From Sphingomonas cavernae (lineage in GTDB: Bacteria; Pseudomonadota; Alphaproteobacteria; Sphingomonadales; Sphingomonadaceae), in NCBI RefSeq assembly GCF_003590775.1, contig NZ_QYUM01000002.1, positions 558,001 through 622,000 of the forward strand: DNA of 64,000 nucleotides, read 5' to 3'. Position 1 is the first letter of the stretch, and each line of letters starts with the position of its first letter. This document shows positions 45,036-54,359 of the stretch, piece after piece. The position numbers were made by a program, and so were the translations under genes. Below the pieces are notes generated by a model. It saw only the letters and a program-made list of their open reading frames with translations. It did not search any database and was not told the origin of the DNA.

Positions 45036-45190
45036 GTCTTGGGCGCGATATTTTGCGTCACGATTCAAGGGAAAAGTGCGAACACAAGCGCGCGTGGCCC
45101 CGTTGGCACCCTCGCAAATTTTATCCTTCAAACCTTGTGTTGCATAAATACAACACCATATCGCGACCGATTTGAAACAAGGGGAGCTTC

Positions 45191-47770
45191 ATGAACCTCG
45201 AAAAATTCACCGATCGCGCCAAGGGTTTCCTCCAGTCCGCGCAGACCGTCGCCATCCGCATGAACCATCAGCGGATCAGCCCTGAACACCTCCTGAAGGC
45301 GTTGCTCGAGGACGAACAGGGTATGGCCGCCGGTCTGATCCAGGCAGCCGGCGGCAGCGCGCAAACCGCGACAGCCGAAGTCGACAAGGCGCTGAGCAAG
45401 ATTCCGGCGGTGTCGGGCAGTGGTGCGCAGCAAACGCCAGGTCTCGACAATGATCTCGTGCGCGTGCTCGATCAGGCCGAGCAGGTCGCGCAGAAGGCGG
45501 GCGACAGCTATGTCACCGTCGAACGGATGCTGCTCGCGCTCGTGCTCGCGACGACGACCGTTGCGGGCAAGGTTCTGGCGACCGCGGGCTTGAAGGCGGA
45601 TGCACTCAATGGTGCAATCAACGAACTGCGCGGCGGCCGGAGCGCCGACACCGCGTCCGCGGAGGATCGCTACGATGCTCTCAAGAAATTCGCGCGCGAT
45701 CTGACCCAGGCGGCCAAGGACGGCAAGCTCGATCCCGTGATCGGCCGCGACGAGGAAATCCGCCGCACCATCCAGATCCTCGCGCGTCGCACCAAGAACA
45801 ACCCCGTGCTGATCGGCGAACCCGGCGTCGGCAAGACCGCGATCGCCGAAGGGCTCGCGCTGCGCATCGCCAATGGCGATGTGCCCGACAGCCTCAAGGA
45901 CCGCACGCTCATGGCGCTCGACATGGGCAGCCTGATCGCGGGCGCGAAGTATCGCGGGGAATTCGAGGAGCGCCTCAAGGGCGTGCTCGACGAGGTGCGC
46001 GGCGCCGAGGGCGACATCATCCTCTTCATCGACGAGATGCACACGCTGATCGGCGCGGGGAAATCCGAAGGCGCGATGGACGCGTCCAATCTCCTGAAGC
46101 CCGCTCTGGCGCGCGGCGAACTCCACTGCATCGGTGCGACCACGCTCGACGAGTACCAGAAGTACGTCGAGAAGGACCCCGCGCTCCAGCGGCGCTTCCA
46201 GCCCGTCTTCGTCGGCGAGCCCACGGTCGAGGACACGATCTCGATCCTGCGCGGCCTGAAGGAGAAATACGAGCTGCACCACGGCGTGCGGATCACCGAC
46301 AGCGCGCTCGTCTCGGCCGCGACGCTCTCCAACCGCTATATCACCGACCGTTTCCTGCCCGACAAGGCGATCGACCTGATGGACGAGGCCGCGTCGCGGC
46401 TGCGCATGGAGGTCGAGTCCAAGCCCGAAGAGATCGAGAATCTCGACCGGCGCATCATCCAGCTCAAGATCGAGCGCGAGGCGCTGAAGAAGGAGAGCGA
46501 TCAGGCATCGAAGGATCGGCTGGCCACGCTTGAGGAAGATCTGGCTAATCTCGAGCAGCAATCGGCCGAACTGACGCAGCGCTGGCAGGCCGAAAAGGAC
46601 AAGATCGCGGGCGAGGCCAGGATCAAGGAGCAGCTTGATGCCGCGCGGCTCCAGCTCGATCAGGCCCAGCGTTCGGGCGATCTCGCGAAAGCAGGCGAGC
46701 TTTCCTACGGCGTGATCCCCGGGCTCGAAAAGCAACTCGCCGACGCCGAGAATGCGGCGGCGGGCGCGATGCTGCGAGAAGAGGTGACGAGCGAGGACAT
46801 CGCCGCGGTCGTCAGCCGCTGGACGGGCATCCCCGTCGAAAAGATGCTCGAGGGCGAGCGCGAGAAACTGCTCCAGATGGAAGCGATGGTTGGCAAGCGC
46901 GTGATCGGGCAGGAAGCCGCGGTCAACGCGGTGTCGAAGGCTGTCCGCCGTTCGCGCGCGGGCCTTCAGGATCCCAATCGTCCCCTGGGTTCGTTCCTCT
47001 TCCTCGGCCCCACGGGCGTCGGCAAGACCGAGCTCACCAAGGCGCTCGCCGGTTTCCTGTTCGACGACGACAGCGCGATGGTCCGCATCGACATGTCCGA
47101 GTTCATGGAGAAACATTCGGTCGCACGTCTGATCGGCGCGCCTCCGGGCTATGTCGGCTATGAGGAAGGTGGCGTGCTGACCGAGGCGGTTCGGCGCCGG
47201 CCCTATCAGGTCGTGCTGTTCGACGAGGTTGAAAAGGCGCATCCGGACGTCTTCAACGTCCTGCTCCAGGTGCTCGACGACGGGCGGCTGACCGATGGGC
47301 AGGGCCGCACGGTCGACTTCTCGAACACGCTGATCATCCTGACCTCGAACCTCGGCAGCCAGTATCTCGCGGGCATGACCGACGACCAGTCAGTCGCCGA
47401 TGTCGAGCCCCAGGTGATGGAGATCGTGCGCGGGCATTTCCGCCCCGAATTCCTCAACCGGCTCGACGAGATCATCCTGTTCCACCGGCTCGGGCAGCAG
47501 CATATGGGCCCGATCGTCGATATCCAGGTGTCGCGCGTCCAGAAGCTGCTCAAGGACCGCAAGGTCACGCTCGAGTTGACCGACGCTGCGCGCGCGTGGC
47601 TGGGCCGCGTGGGATACGACCCTGTCTATGGCGCGCGGCCGCTCAAGCGCGCGATCCAGAAATATCTGCAGGACCCGCTCGCCGAACTGATCCTGCGCGG
47701 CGAGGTCCCCGACGGATCAACGGTCAAGGTCGACGAGGGCGACGGCGCGCTGATCCTCACCACCACCTGA
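45191..47770 (+). CDS. clpB: ATP-dependent disaggregase ClpB
   Basis: An 859-residue AAA+ chaperone that pulls aggregated proteins apart with DnaK. Domains are: N domain (1-145), AAA1 with Walker A GEPGVGKT (209-216), coiled M domain (about 405-530, rich in K, E and L), and AAA2 with Walker A GPTGVGKT (about 607-614). [19 protein letters not shown] is the first Walker B area, read in parts. Length and order match E. coli ClpB. AAGGGGAG stands six bases ahead of the ATG. Confidence 0.98.
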   Translation: MNLEKFTDRAKGFLQSAQTVAIRMNHQRISPEHLLKALLEDEQGMAAGLIQAAGGSAQTATAEVDKALSKIPAVSGSGAQQTPGLDNDLVRVLDQAEQVAQKAGDSYVTVERMLLALVLATTTVAGKVLATAGLKADALNGAINELRGGRSADTASAEDRYDALKKFARDLTQAAKDGKLDPVIGRDEEIRRTIQILARRTKNNPVLIGEPGVGKTAIAEGLALRIANGDVPDSLKDRTLMALDMGSLIAGAKYRGEFEERLKGVLDEVRGAEGDIILFIDEMHTLIGAGKSEGAMDASNLLKPALARGELHCIGATTLDEYQKYVEKDPALQRRFQPVFVGEPTVEDTISILRGLKEKYELHHGVRITDSALVSAATLSNRYITDRFLPDKAIDLMDEAASRLRMEVESKPEEIENLDRRIIQLKIEREALKKESDQASKDRLATLEEDLANLEQQSAELTQRWQAEKDKIAGEARIKEQLDAARLQLDQAQRSGDLAKAGELSYGVIPGLEKQLADAENAAAGAMLREEVTSEDIAAVVSRWTGIPVEKMLEGEREKLLQMEAMVGKRVIGQEAAVNAVSKAVRRSRAGLQDPNRPLGSFLFLGPTGVGKTELTKALAGFLFDDDSAMVRIDMSEFMEKHSVARLIGAPPGYVGYEEGGVLTEAVRRRPYQVVLFDEVEKAHPDVFNVLLQVLDDGRLTDGQGRTVDFSNTLIILTSNLGSQYLAGMTDDQSVADVEPQVMEIVRGHFRPEFLNRLDEIILFHRLGQQHMGPIVDIQVSRVQKLLKDRKVTLELTDAARAWLGRVGYDPVYGARPLKRAIQKYLQDPLAELILRGEVPDGSTVKVDEGDGALILTTT

Positions 47771-47794
47771 CGCCGATAACCGGCGCAAAAGAAA

Positions 47795-47826
47795 AGGGGC
47801 AGAGCCGAAGCTCTGCCCCTCCTTCT
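47795..47826. terminator. Bidirectional terminator between clpB and the TonB receptor
   Basis: AGGGGCAGAGC-CGAA-GCTCTGCCCCT is an 11-pair stem (47795-47820). CCTTCTTT follows on the plus side and TTTTCTTTT on the minus side, so it serves both convergent genes. Confidence 0.88.
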
Positions 47827-47845
47827 TTGGCCGTAAGGGAAGGCC

Positions 47846-50806
47846 TCAGAACTTGAACTGCACGCCGGTGTAGAGGCGGCGGCCGAAGACGTCGTAGACA
47901 TCCGCGGCGGTATCCGTTCCCGTCGTGTTGAACGAGGTTCCCGACAGCAGGCGCGGCGCCTTGTTGTCGAGGAGGTTGTCGACACCGAAATAGATCTCGA
48001 CCTTCTCGGTCGGCTTGAAGCGCGCCTGCGTGTCCAGATAGAATTCCGAACCGATCTTGATCGCGTGGGGATCGAGGTCATAGGCGGCAAGCAACTGGTC
48101 GTCCTCATAGGCCTTGCCGATATAGGTGCCCGTGAAGTTGATGCTGAAATCGTCCACACCATAGCCGAGGTTCGCTGTGAAACGATCCTTGGAGTTGCCG
48201 ACCTCGCCCGCGAACGGATCCTTGTCCGCGCCCGGGACCGAAACGACATAGCCGTCGAAGACGCGGGTATAGGCGATGCGTCCGCTCAGGCGACCGTCGG
48301 CACCGAAAGCGCTCAGCGCAGTGTTGTAGGCCACCGCGACGTCGAGGCCCTCGACCTTGAGCTTCCCGCCATTGAACAGCGGTGCGTCAACATATTCGAG
48401 CGAACCCGAGCTGTTGATGGCCGTCTGCGATGGACGACGATCGACGAGGTCGCAGAACGACTGCTCGCCCTGACCGTAGCACTGGTCGAGGATGAACTGC
48501 CGCGGCGGCGCCACGATCGCGTCCTTGATGCTGATGTTGTAATAGTCGACGGTCAGCGTCAGGTTGCGCAGCGCATTGATCGAGCGCGGATTGATTGCGA
48601 CGCCTACGGTGTAGGAATCGGACTTTTCTTCCTTCAGATTGGGGTTGCCGCTGTCATAGCCGCTGATCCCCTGGCGATCCGCCTGGTTGACCGTGAACAC
48701 ACCGTTCTGCTGGATGTTCGCGAGCACGCCAGCGGCCGCGCGGCAATTGTCGCCGATCGCGCCGCCGCCCGTCAGACCGATGCCCGCGCACGGATCGACG
48801 AGACCGCTCGGGAAGGTCTGCGATGCGCCCGTGAACAGCTCACCCACATTGGGCGCCCGCACCGATCGCGCGTAACCGCCGCGGAACTTGATATCCCGGA
48901 TCGGAGACCATTCGGCGCCGACATTGTAGGTGTAGACCGTCCCGACCGTCGAATAGTCGGAAATACGGCCCGCAGCGCGCAGCGACAGGTCATGGAAGAA
49001 GGGTGTGTCGGCAAGGATCGGCACGTTGATTTCGCCGTAGATTTCCTTGACGTCGAACGAACCGCGCGTGTCGGGAAGCGCATTGCCCGCGTTGAGACCG
49101 GCGTTGGTCAGCGCGTCCCAGTTCTCGCGGCTGCTTTCCTTGCGATACTCCGCGCCGATCGCCACGCCCAGACCGCCCGCCGGCAGGTCAAACAGCGTGC
49201 CGGAGAGGTTCGCGGACACCACCTGCTGCGTGATCCGCGTGCTGTAGGACTGTTCGGCTGCGATGTACTTCGCGGCTTCCGGCGAGATCGAATTGAAGCC
49301 GAAGATGTTGATCGGCACGCAACCCTGGGCACGCGCCTCGGCACTCGCGCAGATCACGTCGGTGGTCAGGCCGTTATTGTTGACGTCGCCAAGGTCCTGC
49401 ACCGCGGACAGCGCATTGGCGAAGTTCAGAATGTTCGGTTGCCCGTTCGATTGCTGCGTCTCGCTGGTGCGGCCATAGACATAGCTGACATCCCAGTGGA
49501 ACTTGTCGAACACATCGCCTTCGAGACCCGCAACGAAACGGTAATAATCGCGGCTGGTGCTGCCATCGCGCGGGCCCAGATCCGACAGACGCTTCGAGAA
49601 GCTGATGTCGCGCAGACCATCGCCATCCTCGTCCGTAGCAGCCGCGGCGATCGCGGCGGGCACATAGGGATTGAGCATGATGGCGCCGTTGACGCGCGTC
49701 TCGATCGGCACGAGCCCGCCCGAGCTCTTGAAGATGTCGTCCGAACCGATGGCAGAGGGCTCGATCTGGCGCGACGAGCTGGTGTTGGCATAGGTGCCTT
49801 CCGCGAAGAAATTGATCGCGTCGGTCACCTGATAGTTGCCGCGTGCCGCAAAAAGGTAGCGTTCCACGGGCACCGCGATCGTGCGGTAGTACTGACGATT
49901 GAAGCCGTCGGCACCGACGCCGTCGCCGTTCGGGCCGTTGGTCGAAAAGCCTTCCTTGAGCGCGTTGTTGGCGTCGAAGGTGAAGGTGCGACCGCCTGCC
50001 AGGAAGCTGCCCTGCGGCGCAAAGCTTGAGAAATAGGGCGTGACGGAGGTGCCGAAATCCGCGGGATCACCCGTGAAGTAGGCCCATTTGTCGGCATCGT
50101 CGTAAAAGGTGTTTGCACGTTGGCGCGACAGCAGGCCCTCCTGCTTGGTATAGCCCATGTGCACCATGATGTTGCCACGATCGTCGGCGAAGTTGCCGCC
50201 GAACGTTACACTGCCGCGATACTGCGCGTCATCGCCACGCTCGGTGATGCCATATTGGCCCTCCGCAATGAGGCCCTCGAAGTTCTTCTTGTAGATGAAG
50301 TTGACCACGCCGGCGACCGCATCCGAACCATAGAGCGACGACGCGCCGCCAGTCAGGATGTCGACGCGCTCCACGAACTGCGTGGGAATGACGTTGAGGT
50401 CGACGGTCGACGAGCCGGGCAGACCAGCGACCACGCGACGGCCATCGATCAGAACAAGCGTACGGTCCGAGCCAAGGTCACGCAGATCGACGGTGGCAGC
50501 TCCGGTCCCCGAGGTCAGGAACGCGGAATTGGTGCGGCTGAGCGCGGGCGTGCCGAAAACCGGATTTTCGAGGAGAAGTTCCTGGATGTTGGTGACACCG
50601 GAATTCTCGATAGCTTCCTGGCCGACCACCTGGATCGGGGATACGGAGTCGATCTCGGGCTGTGCAATACGCGAGCCGGTAACGACGATCGCTTCGGGCT
50701 CATTTTGGGCGGCGACATCCTGCGCATGGGCAGGAAAGGACACGACTGCCAGACCGATTGCCAAATGCGCGGCACCCGCCCGAAGACGCAACAAACGCTT
50801 GTTCAT
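47846..50806 (-). CDS. TonB-dependent outer-membrane receptor (986 residues)
   Basis: An active transporter with a signal peptide (AIGLAVVSFPAHAQ) and TonB-box-like region (EAIVVTGSRI, near residues 38-47). The plug domain is about 55-175 (VLIDGRRVVAGLPGSSTVDLN in parts, VERVDILTGGASSLYGSDAVAGVVNFI in parts). The 22-strand barrel ends in VQFKF with terminal Phe. IKFRGGYARSVRAPNVGELF is the typical barrel motif near the C-terminal third. It belongs to the large ~1000-residue class common in sphingomonads. It ends the six-gene minus-strand block 47846-59689. Confidence 0.96.
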   Translation of the reverse strand: MNKRLLRLRAGAAHLAIGLAVVSFPAHAQDVAAQNEPEAIVVTGSRIAQPEIDSVSPIQVVGQEAIENSGVTNIQELLLENPVFGTPALSRTNSAFLTSGTGAATVDLRDLGSDRTLVLIDGRRVVAGLPGSSTVDLNVIPTQFVERVDILTGGASSLYGSDAVAGVVNFIYKKNFEGLIAEGQYGITERGDDAQYRGSVTFGGNFADDRGNIMVHMGYTKQEGLLSRQRANTFYDDADKWAYFTGDPADFGTSVTPYFSSFAPQGSFLAGGRTFTFDANNALKEGFSTNGPNGDGVGADGFNRQYYRTIAVPVERYLFAARGNYQVTDAINFFAEGTYANTSSSRQIEPSAIGSDDIFKSSGGLVPIETRVNGAIMLNPYVPAAIAAAATDEDGDGLRDISFSKRLSDLGPRDGSTSRDYYRFVAGLEGDVFDKFHWDVSYVYGRTSETQQSNGQPNILNFANALSAVQDLGDVNNNGLTTDVICASAEARAQGCVPINIFGFNSISPEAAKYIAAEQSYSTRITQQVVSANLSGTLFDLPAGGLGVAIGAEYRKESSRENWDALTNAGLNAGNALPDTRGSFDVKEIYGEINVPILADTPFFHDLSLRAAGRISDYSTVGTVYTYNVGAEWSPIRDIKFRGGYARSVRAPNVGELFTGASQTFPSGLVDPCAGIGLTGGGAIGDNCRAAAGVLANIQQNGVFTVNQADRQGISGYDSGNPNLKEEKSDSYTVGVAINPRSINALRNLTLTVDYYNISIKDAIVAPPRQFILDQCYGQGEQSFCDLVDRRPSQTAINSSGSLEYVDAPLFNGGKLKVEGLDVAVAYNTALSAFGADGRLSGRIAYTRVFDGYVVSVPGADKDPFAGEVGNSKDRFTANLGYGVDDFSINFTGTYIGKAYEDDQLLAAYDLDPHAIKIGSEFYLDTQARFKPTEKVEIYFGVDNLLDNKAPRLLSGTSFNTTGTDTAADVYDVFGRRLYTGVQFKF

Positions 50807-51331
50807 TTTGGGTCGATTTCCTTTTATACAACACTAATTTGGGAACGAGAACCGTTCCAGAAATCTGGTCGAAGCGCTGGAAACCCCTTTCCCGCGCAGC
50901 ATGGCGTCCCATGAGCCACCTTCCCGGCGTTGTAAATTTCGGCTTTTAGTTTGACACAATACGAATCAAGCGCTGTCACATTTTTGCAACAGTTTTGGCA
51001 ACCGTCGCCTCCATGAACGACGGATTAACAAGTTTGTTATAAAACCTCTTTTGAGTTCACCAATCATCGAAACGCCGGCGGCGCTACGGACCCGGAGCAA
51101 CTTCGGCTGGGTGCAGTGAAGCAGCAGAGCTTGTTTGTTCTGGGAGATGCGCCGTGCGCAGAAGGCACAAGGGCGACTTGCTTATTGGCTCGATGCGTCG
51201 ATCAAGCACGGCGATCGTACGACCTGCCGACCGGCGCGCCCGGCATTGCCAGGCGCGCTTTTGAAAAAGCGGACCAATTTAACGGGCGCGGACGAGGCTC
51301 AAACGCCTCATCCGGGCATTCCGCAGTCTTG
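50807..51331. other. Intergenic region upstream of the TonB receptor
   Basis: About 525 bases. The part nearest the receptor (50820-51060) is AT-rich, with stretches such as TTTATACAACACTAATTTGG and TTAACAAGTTTGTTATAAAA, and should contain the leftward promoter. No coding frame with a ribosome binding site was seen. Confidence 0.5.
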
Positions 51332-51601
51332 TCAGCAACCGGCCTGCCGCGCGCACGACCCCATTTGCGACTTGTGGACCAGGTCGCGATCCGCTCGCCG
51401 CTGCTCTTCCCATTGAGCGCGCGTCTTGCAAACCTTCTTCACCGCGAGTCGGCTTCCGAGCACTTCCTGCTTCTCGCAAACGACCTCGTCCGGATCGCCT
51501 TTCTTCGGCTTTGAAGCCGCCGTATCCTCAGCCGCGGCGGGAACCGCCAGCACAAAGGCAATCACAGCCCCCAATGCGGTCACACGTGCAAAAGGGCTCA
51601 T
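51332..51601 (-). CDS. Small exported Cys-containing protein
   Basis: An 89-residue protein with a signal peptide (VTALGAVIAFVLAVPAAA). The mature 65 residues are basic and carry four Cys: VVCEKQ, VKKVCKTRAQW, MGSCARQ and the C-terminal GC. The pattern suggests one or two disulfides in the periplasm. AAAGGAG stands five bases before the ATG. It lies 89 bases after the 2OG oxygenase gene on the same strand. The family is not recognised by function. Confidence 0.8.
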   Translation of the reverse strand: MSPFARVTALGAVIAFVLAVPAAAEDTAASKPKKGDPDEVVCEKQEVLGSRLAVKKVCKTRAQWEEQRRADRDLVHKSQMGSCARQAGC

Positions 51602-51690
51602 CGTAACTCCTTTCGATACCCAGATAACATTGAACTTGCCGCATCCGGCCCCAGGTTCCAAGGATTTTTCGACCAGCGACAAGACCTTAT

Positions 51691-53202
51691 CTATCGTGGC
51701 AACGCCACATCGAACGCGATGGTCAGTCGTTCGCCTTCGGCGAAAGGCCGCGTGCCGTGCCACATCCATGAAGGGAAAAGCACGAGCCTCCCCGGCCGCG
51801 GCTCGATCATCTTCATCGGGGGCAGGTCGAGACCGATCGCCGCCTGCGGCTCACCGAGCGCGAGCCAGCCGGCGTGAAGATCCTCTTGGGGCCCGCGCTC
51901 GGGTAACGAGACATACAGCGCCGAGCTGATCCAGCCCTGTGGATGGACATGATTGGCATGATGCCCCCTCTTTCGAAGCCGTACCGACCAGCTCCCAGCG
52001 AACCGAATGCGACGATCGCGACGACGCCCCAGCAGCGGGTGCGCGCTGTCCGGGGGCGGAAGCTGCGCCACGTAGCTCTCCACCGCACGCACGATCGCGC
52101 TACGCGCAGCACGCAGCTCAGGCTCGATGCGGCTGAGCAGCGGGCCGTCGGTCTGCGTGCCGCCGCGCACGGATTGATCGAGATACTCGCCCTTGGCGAC
52201 ATGCAGTGCGCGCAGGCGATCGGCCAGCACGTCGAGCGCCGGAAGCTCCCCTGCGATATCCATCACCGTCACTAGGCGTTGATCGCCGTCAAGCCATGCG
52301 CTTCGCGGGTCCCCGGTCAGCCGCCAGGCGGCGGCGGCGTAGGGCCAGACCCCTGTGCCACGCTCGGTCTCAAGCTCGCGATCGATCAGCATTAACGCCT
52401 GTTCGGTCCGGGCCGTGCGCAGCAGGTGCCGGATCCGCCACAGCGCGAGCGCCGGAAGCGCGTCCACCGGTGCCGCTTCGAACAGCGCGTCCGCGCGCTC
52501 GATGTCGCCCAGTTCCGCCGCCGCGATCGCCCCATATTCGGCACATAGCGCCTGCGCGCCTTGCACAGCGCGCGCGCGCGCCACATTGTCGCTCAGTCCC
52601 GCAAAATTTTCGCGGCGAAGATCGAGATCGAACAGCGCCTGCCACAACGACGCCTCACCCGGAAGCACCGCCAATGCCCGCTCCAGCGACGCGCTTGCAA
52701 GCTCGGGACGCCCCATCGTCGCGCGGAGTTGTGCCAGTTGAGCGTGCCCTTGAACCCAGAGTGGCGCTTGTTGCAGGATCGCGTCCAGTTCGGCCGCAGC
52801 CTCCTCGCCGTTCCCAGCCGCCATGCGCGCGGCCGCGAGGCCAATCAGAACATCGCCCTTTGGCGGGCCGAGCCGGTTCGCATGCTCGAACAATTCCACC
52901 GCATCGACACCCGCCTCGAGCGCGACATGCGCATGACCATGCGCAATGCTGGGATCCGAAGGCGCGAGCCGCGCCGCCCGTGCGAACGACTGCAGCGCGG
53001 CTTCGTGTTCGTCGAGCGCACGCTCGAGCAGCCCCGTCCATTGCCACAATCGTGCATCCGGGTTCCGCTCCGCCGCGACGCGTACGAGAGGGAGTGCCCG
53101 GTCCTCCTCACCTTCGGCAAGCGCGATACTGGCCAGATCGGCAAGGCTGTCTGCATCGGCATGGGTGCCGCGCGCCGTGGCCAGTACGGCTTCGAAGCTC
53201 AC
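51691..53202 (-). CDS. TPR protein with C-terminal 2OG-Fe(II) oxygenase domain
   Basis: A 503-residue protein. Residues about 1-330 are TPR-like helices (ALAVLPGEASLWQALFDLDL and similar). The C-terminal part (about 370-503) is a putative 2-oxoglutarate/Fe(II) oxygenase: ANHVHPQGWISSALYVSLP holds the H-x-H ligands (about 418-420), and LVLFPSWMWHGTRPF the distal His (482), with Arg in GERLTIAFD (492) to hold 2OG. The GTG start overlaps the stop of the upstream hydroxylase gene (GTGA). It should hydroxylate a protein or peptide; the target is unknown. Confidence 0.87.
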   Translation of the reverse strand: MSFEAVLATARGTHADADSLADLASIALAEGEEDRALPLVRVAAERNPDARLWQWTGLLERALDEHEAALQSFARAARLAPSDPSIAHGHAHVALEAGVDAVELFEHANRLGPPKGDVLIGLAAARMAAGNGEEAAAELDAILQQAPLWVQGHAQLAQLRATMGRPELASASLERALAVLPGEASLWQALFDLDLRRENFAGLSDNVARARAVQGAQALCAEYGAIAAAELGDIERADALFEAAPVDALPALALWRIRHLLRTARTEQALMLIDRELETERGTGVWPYAAAAWRLTGDPRSAWLDGDQRLVTVMDIAGELPALDVLADRLRALHVAKGEYLDQSVRGGTQTDGPLLSRIEPELRAARSAIVRAVESYVAQLPPPDSAHPLLGRRRDRRIRFAGSWSVRLRKRGHHANHVHPQGWISSALYVSLPERGPQEDLHAGWLALGEPQAAIGLDLPPMKMIEPRPGRLVLFPSWMWHGTRPFAEGERLTIAFDVALPR

Positions 53203-54359
53203 AACCCCGCGGCCGGAGCGCCGCCATCGGCCGTGATCAGCGCCGTCACCGCCTCGCGCTCGACCTCGCTGAGATCGGGATGCCAAAGATCGAAGATGAA
53301 GACGACGCGAAGCTGATCGCTCGGATTCATCGCCTCATGCTCGATCGTATCGTCGAAAACAAAGGCTTCACCTCGCCGCCAGTGTCGCGTTTCCGCGCCG
53401 ACGCGGAACCAGCAGCCTTCGGGCACGACCAGTGGCAGGTGACAGATCAGGCGCGCATTGCTGACGCCGACATGCGGCGGGATTGCGGTGCCCGGCGCGA
53501 GCAGAGAGAACATCGCATTGGGTGACGCGCCGGGGATTGCCGGCTGGTGAAAGCGTTCGAGCAAGGCCAGCGTGCGCGGGCAATGACGCGCATTGGGCTC
53601 GATCCGTCGGCCATTCTGCCACAGGTGAATAGCGGTCCAGTCAGGATTGTGATTGAGCGGCTGCCACTGGCGAAGCGGCTGGTGATCCGCATACTGGATA
53701 TAGGGTACGAGTTCGGCGCGCTCGGCGGCCATGACCGCCTCAAGCTCGGCGGCAATGACATCAGTTGCGGCCTCGAGCTCGGCGAGCCAGGGAAACAGCC
53801 GGCGCGGGTGGAACTCGCGCTCGCTGAGCCCCGGAAACTGGAAATGCGTCGGCTCGCTGTGGAAATGCCGCGTCCTGCGCAGCACATTGCTGCGGAAGCG
53901 TGCGATGCGGCCCCGCTCCTCGTCCTCAGCGCGCGCCTCAACCGCGGTCATCGCGGCTTTCAGATGATCTTCGCGTGCATCGAGCCAGGCCGCATGGCGA
54001 AGCGCACCCTGCGCGAGCACTGCCGCGATCTGTGGCGGCAGATCGCCATCAGGCTTCTGCGCGAGCGCGTGCCCCCACGCCTCCCCCGCCGATGGATCGC
54101 CGATCCTGTCGAGCAGGCTCGCCTTCATGAGCAGCGCTGTGAAGTCGAGCGGCGAGATGGCTAGCGCGCGATGTATTGCGTCGAGGGCGACGCGCGGCTC
54201 CCCAGCGGCGCGGCTTACTCCGGCGAGCTTCAGAAAGATCGACGCATCGTCGGGGCGCGCATTGGCGGCTTGACGCAACAATGCCTGTGCCCGCACGAAA
54301 TCCTGCGCAACCGAGGCGCGATCGGCCTCGGCAAGCAGCGATGGCAGCTCGGCGCTCAA
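53199..54359 (-). CDS. TPR protein with aspartyl/asparaginyl beta-hydroxylase domain
   Basis: A 386-residue protein: TPR-like helices at 1-145, then an Asp/Asn hydroxylase domain (about 190-360). Fe ligands are His296 in PPHVGVSNARLICHLPL and His341 in VFDDTIEHEAMN, and the Arg of VSNAR (303) is the usual 2OG contact. WFRVGAETRHWRRGEAFVFDD is the classic run (read in parts). Such enzymes hydroxylate Asp or Asn in proteins or peptides. Overlaps of four bases with the genes on both sides show co-translation. Confidence 0.9.
   Translation of the reverse strand: MSAELPSLLAEADRASVAQDFVRAQALLRQAANARPDDASIFLKLAGVSRAAGEPRVALDAIHRALAISPLDFTALLMKASLLDRIGDPSAGEAWGHALAQKPDGDLPPQIAAVLAQGALRHAAWLDAREDHLKAAMTAVEARAEDEERGRIARFRSNVLRRTRHFHSEPTHFQFPGLSEREFHPRRLFPWLAELEAATDVIAAELEAVMAAERAELVPYIQYADHQPLRQWQPLNHNPDWTAIHLWQNGRRIEPNARHCPRTLALLERFHQPAIPGASPNAMFSLLAPGTAIPPHVGVSNARLICHLPLVVPEGCWFRVGAETRHWRRGEAFVFDDTIEHEAMNPSDQLRVVFIFDLWHPDLSEVEREAVTALITADGGAPAAGL

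Noticed and set aside
45128-47242. A minus-strand open frame of 704 codons
   Set aside because: Antisense image of clpB; low-complexity translation with no family features.
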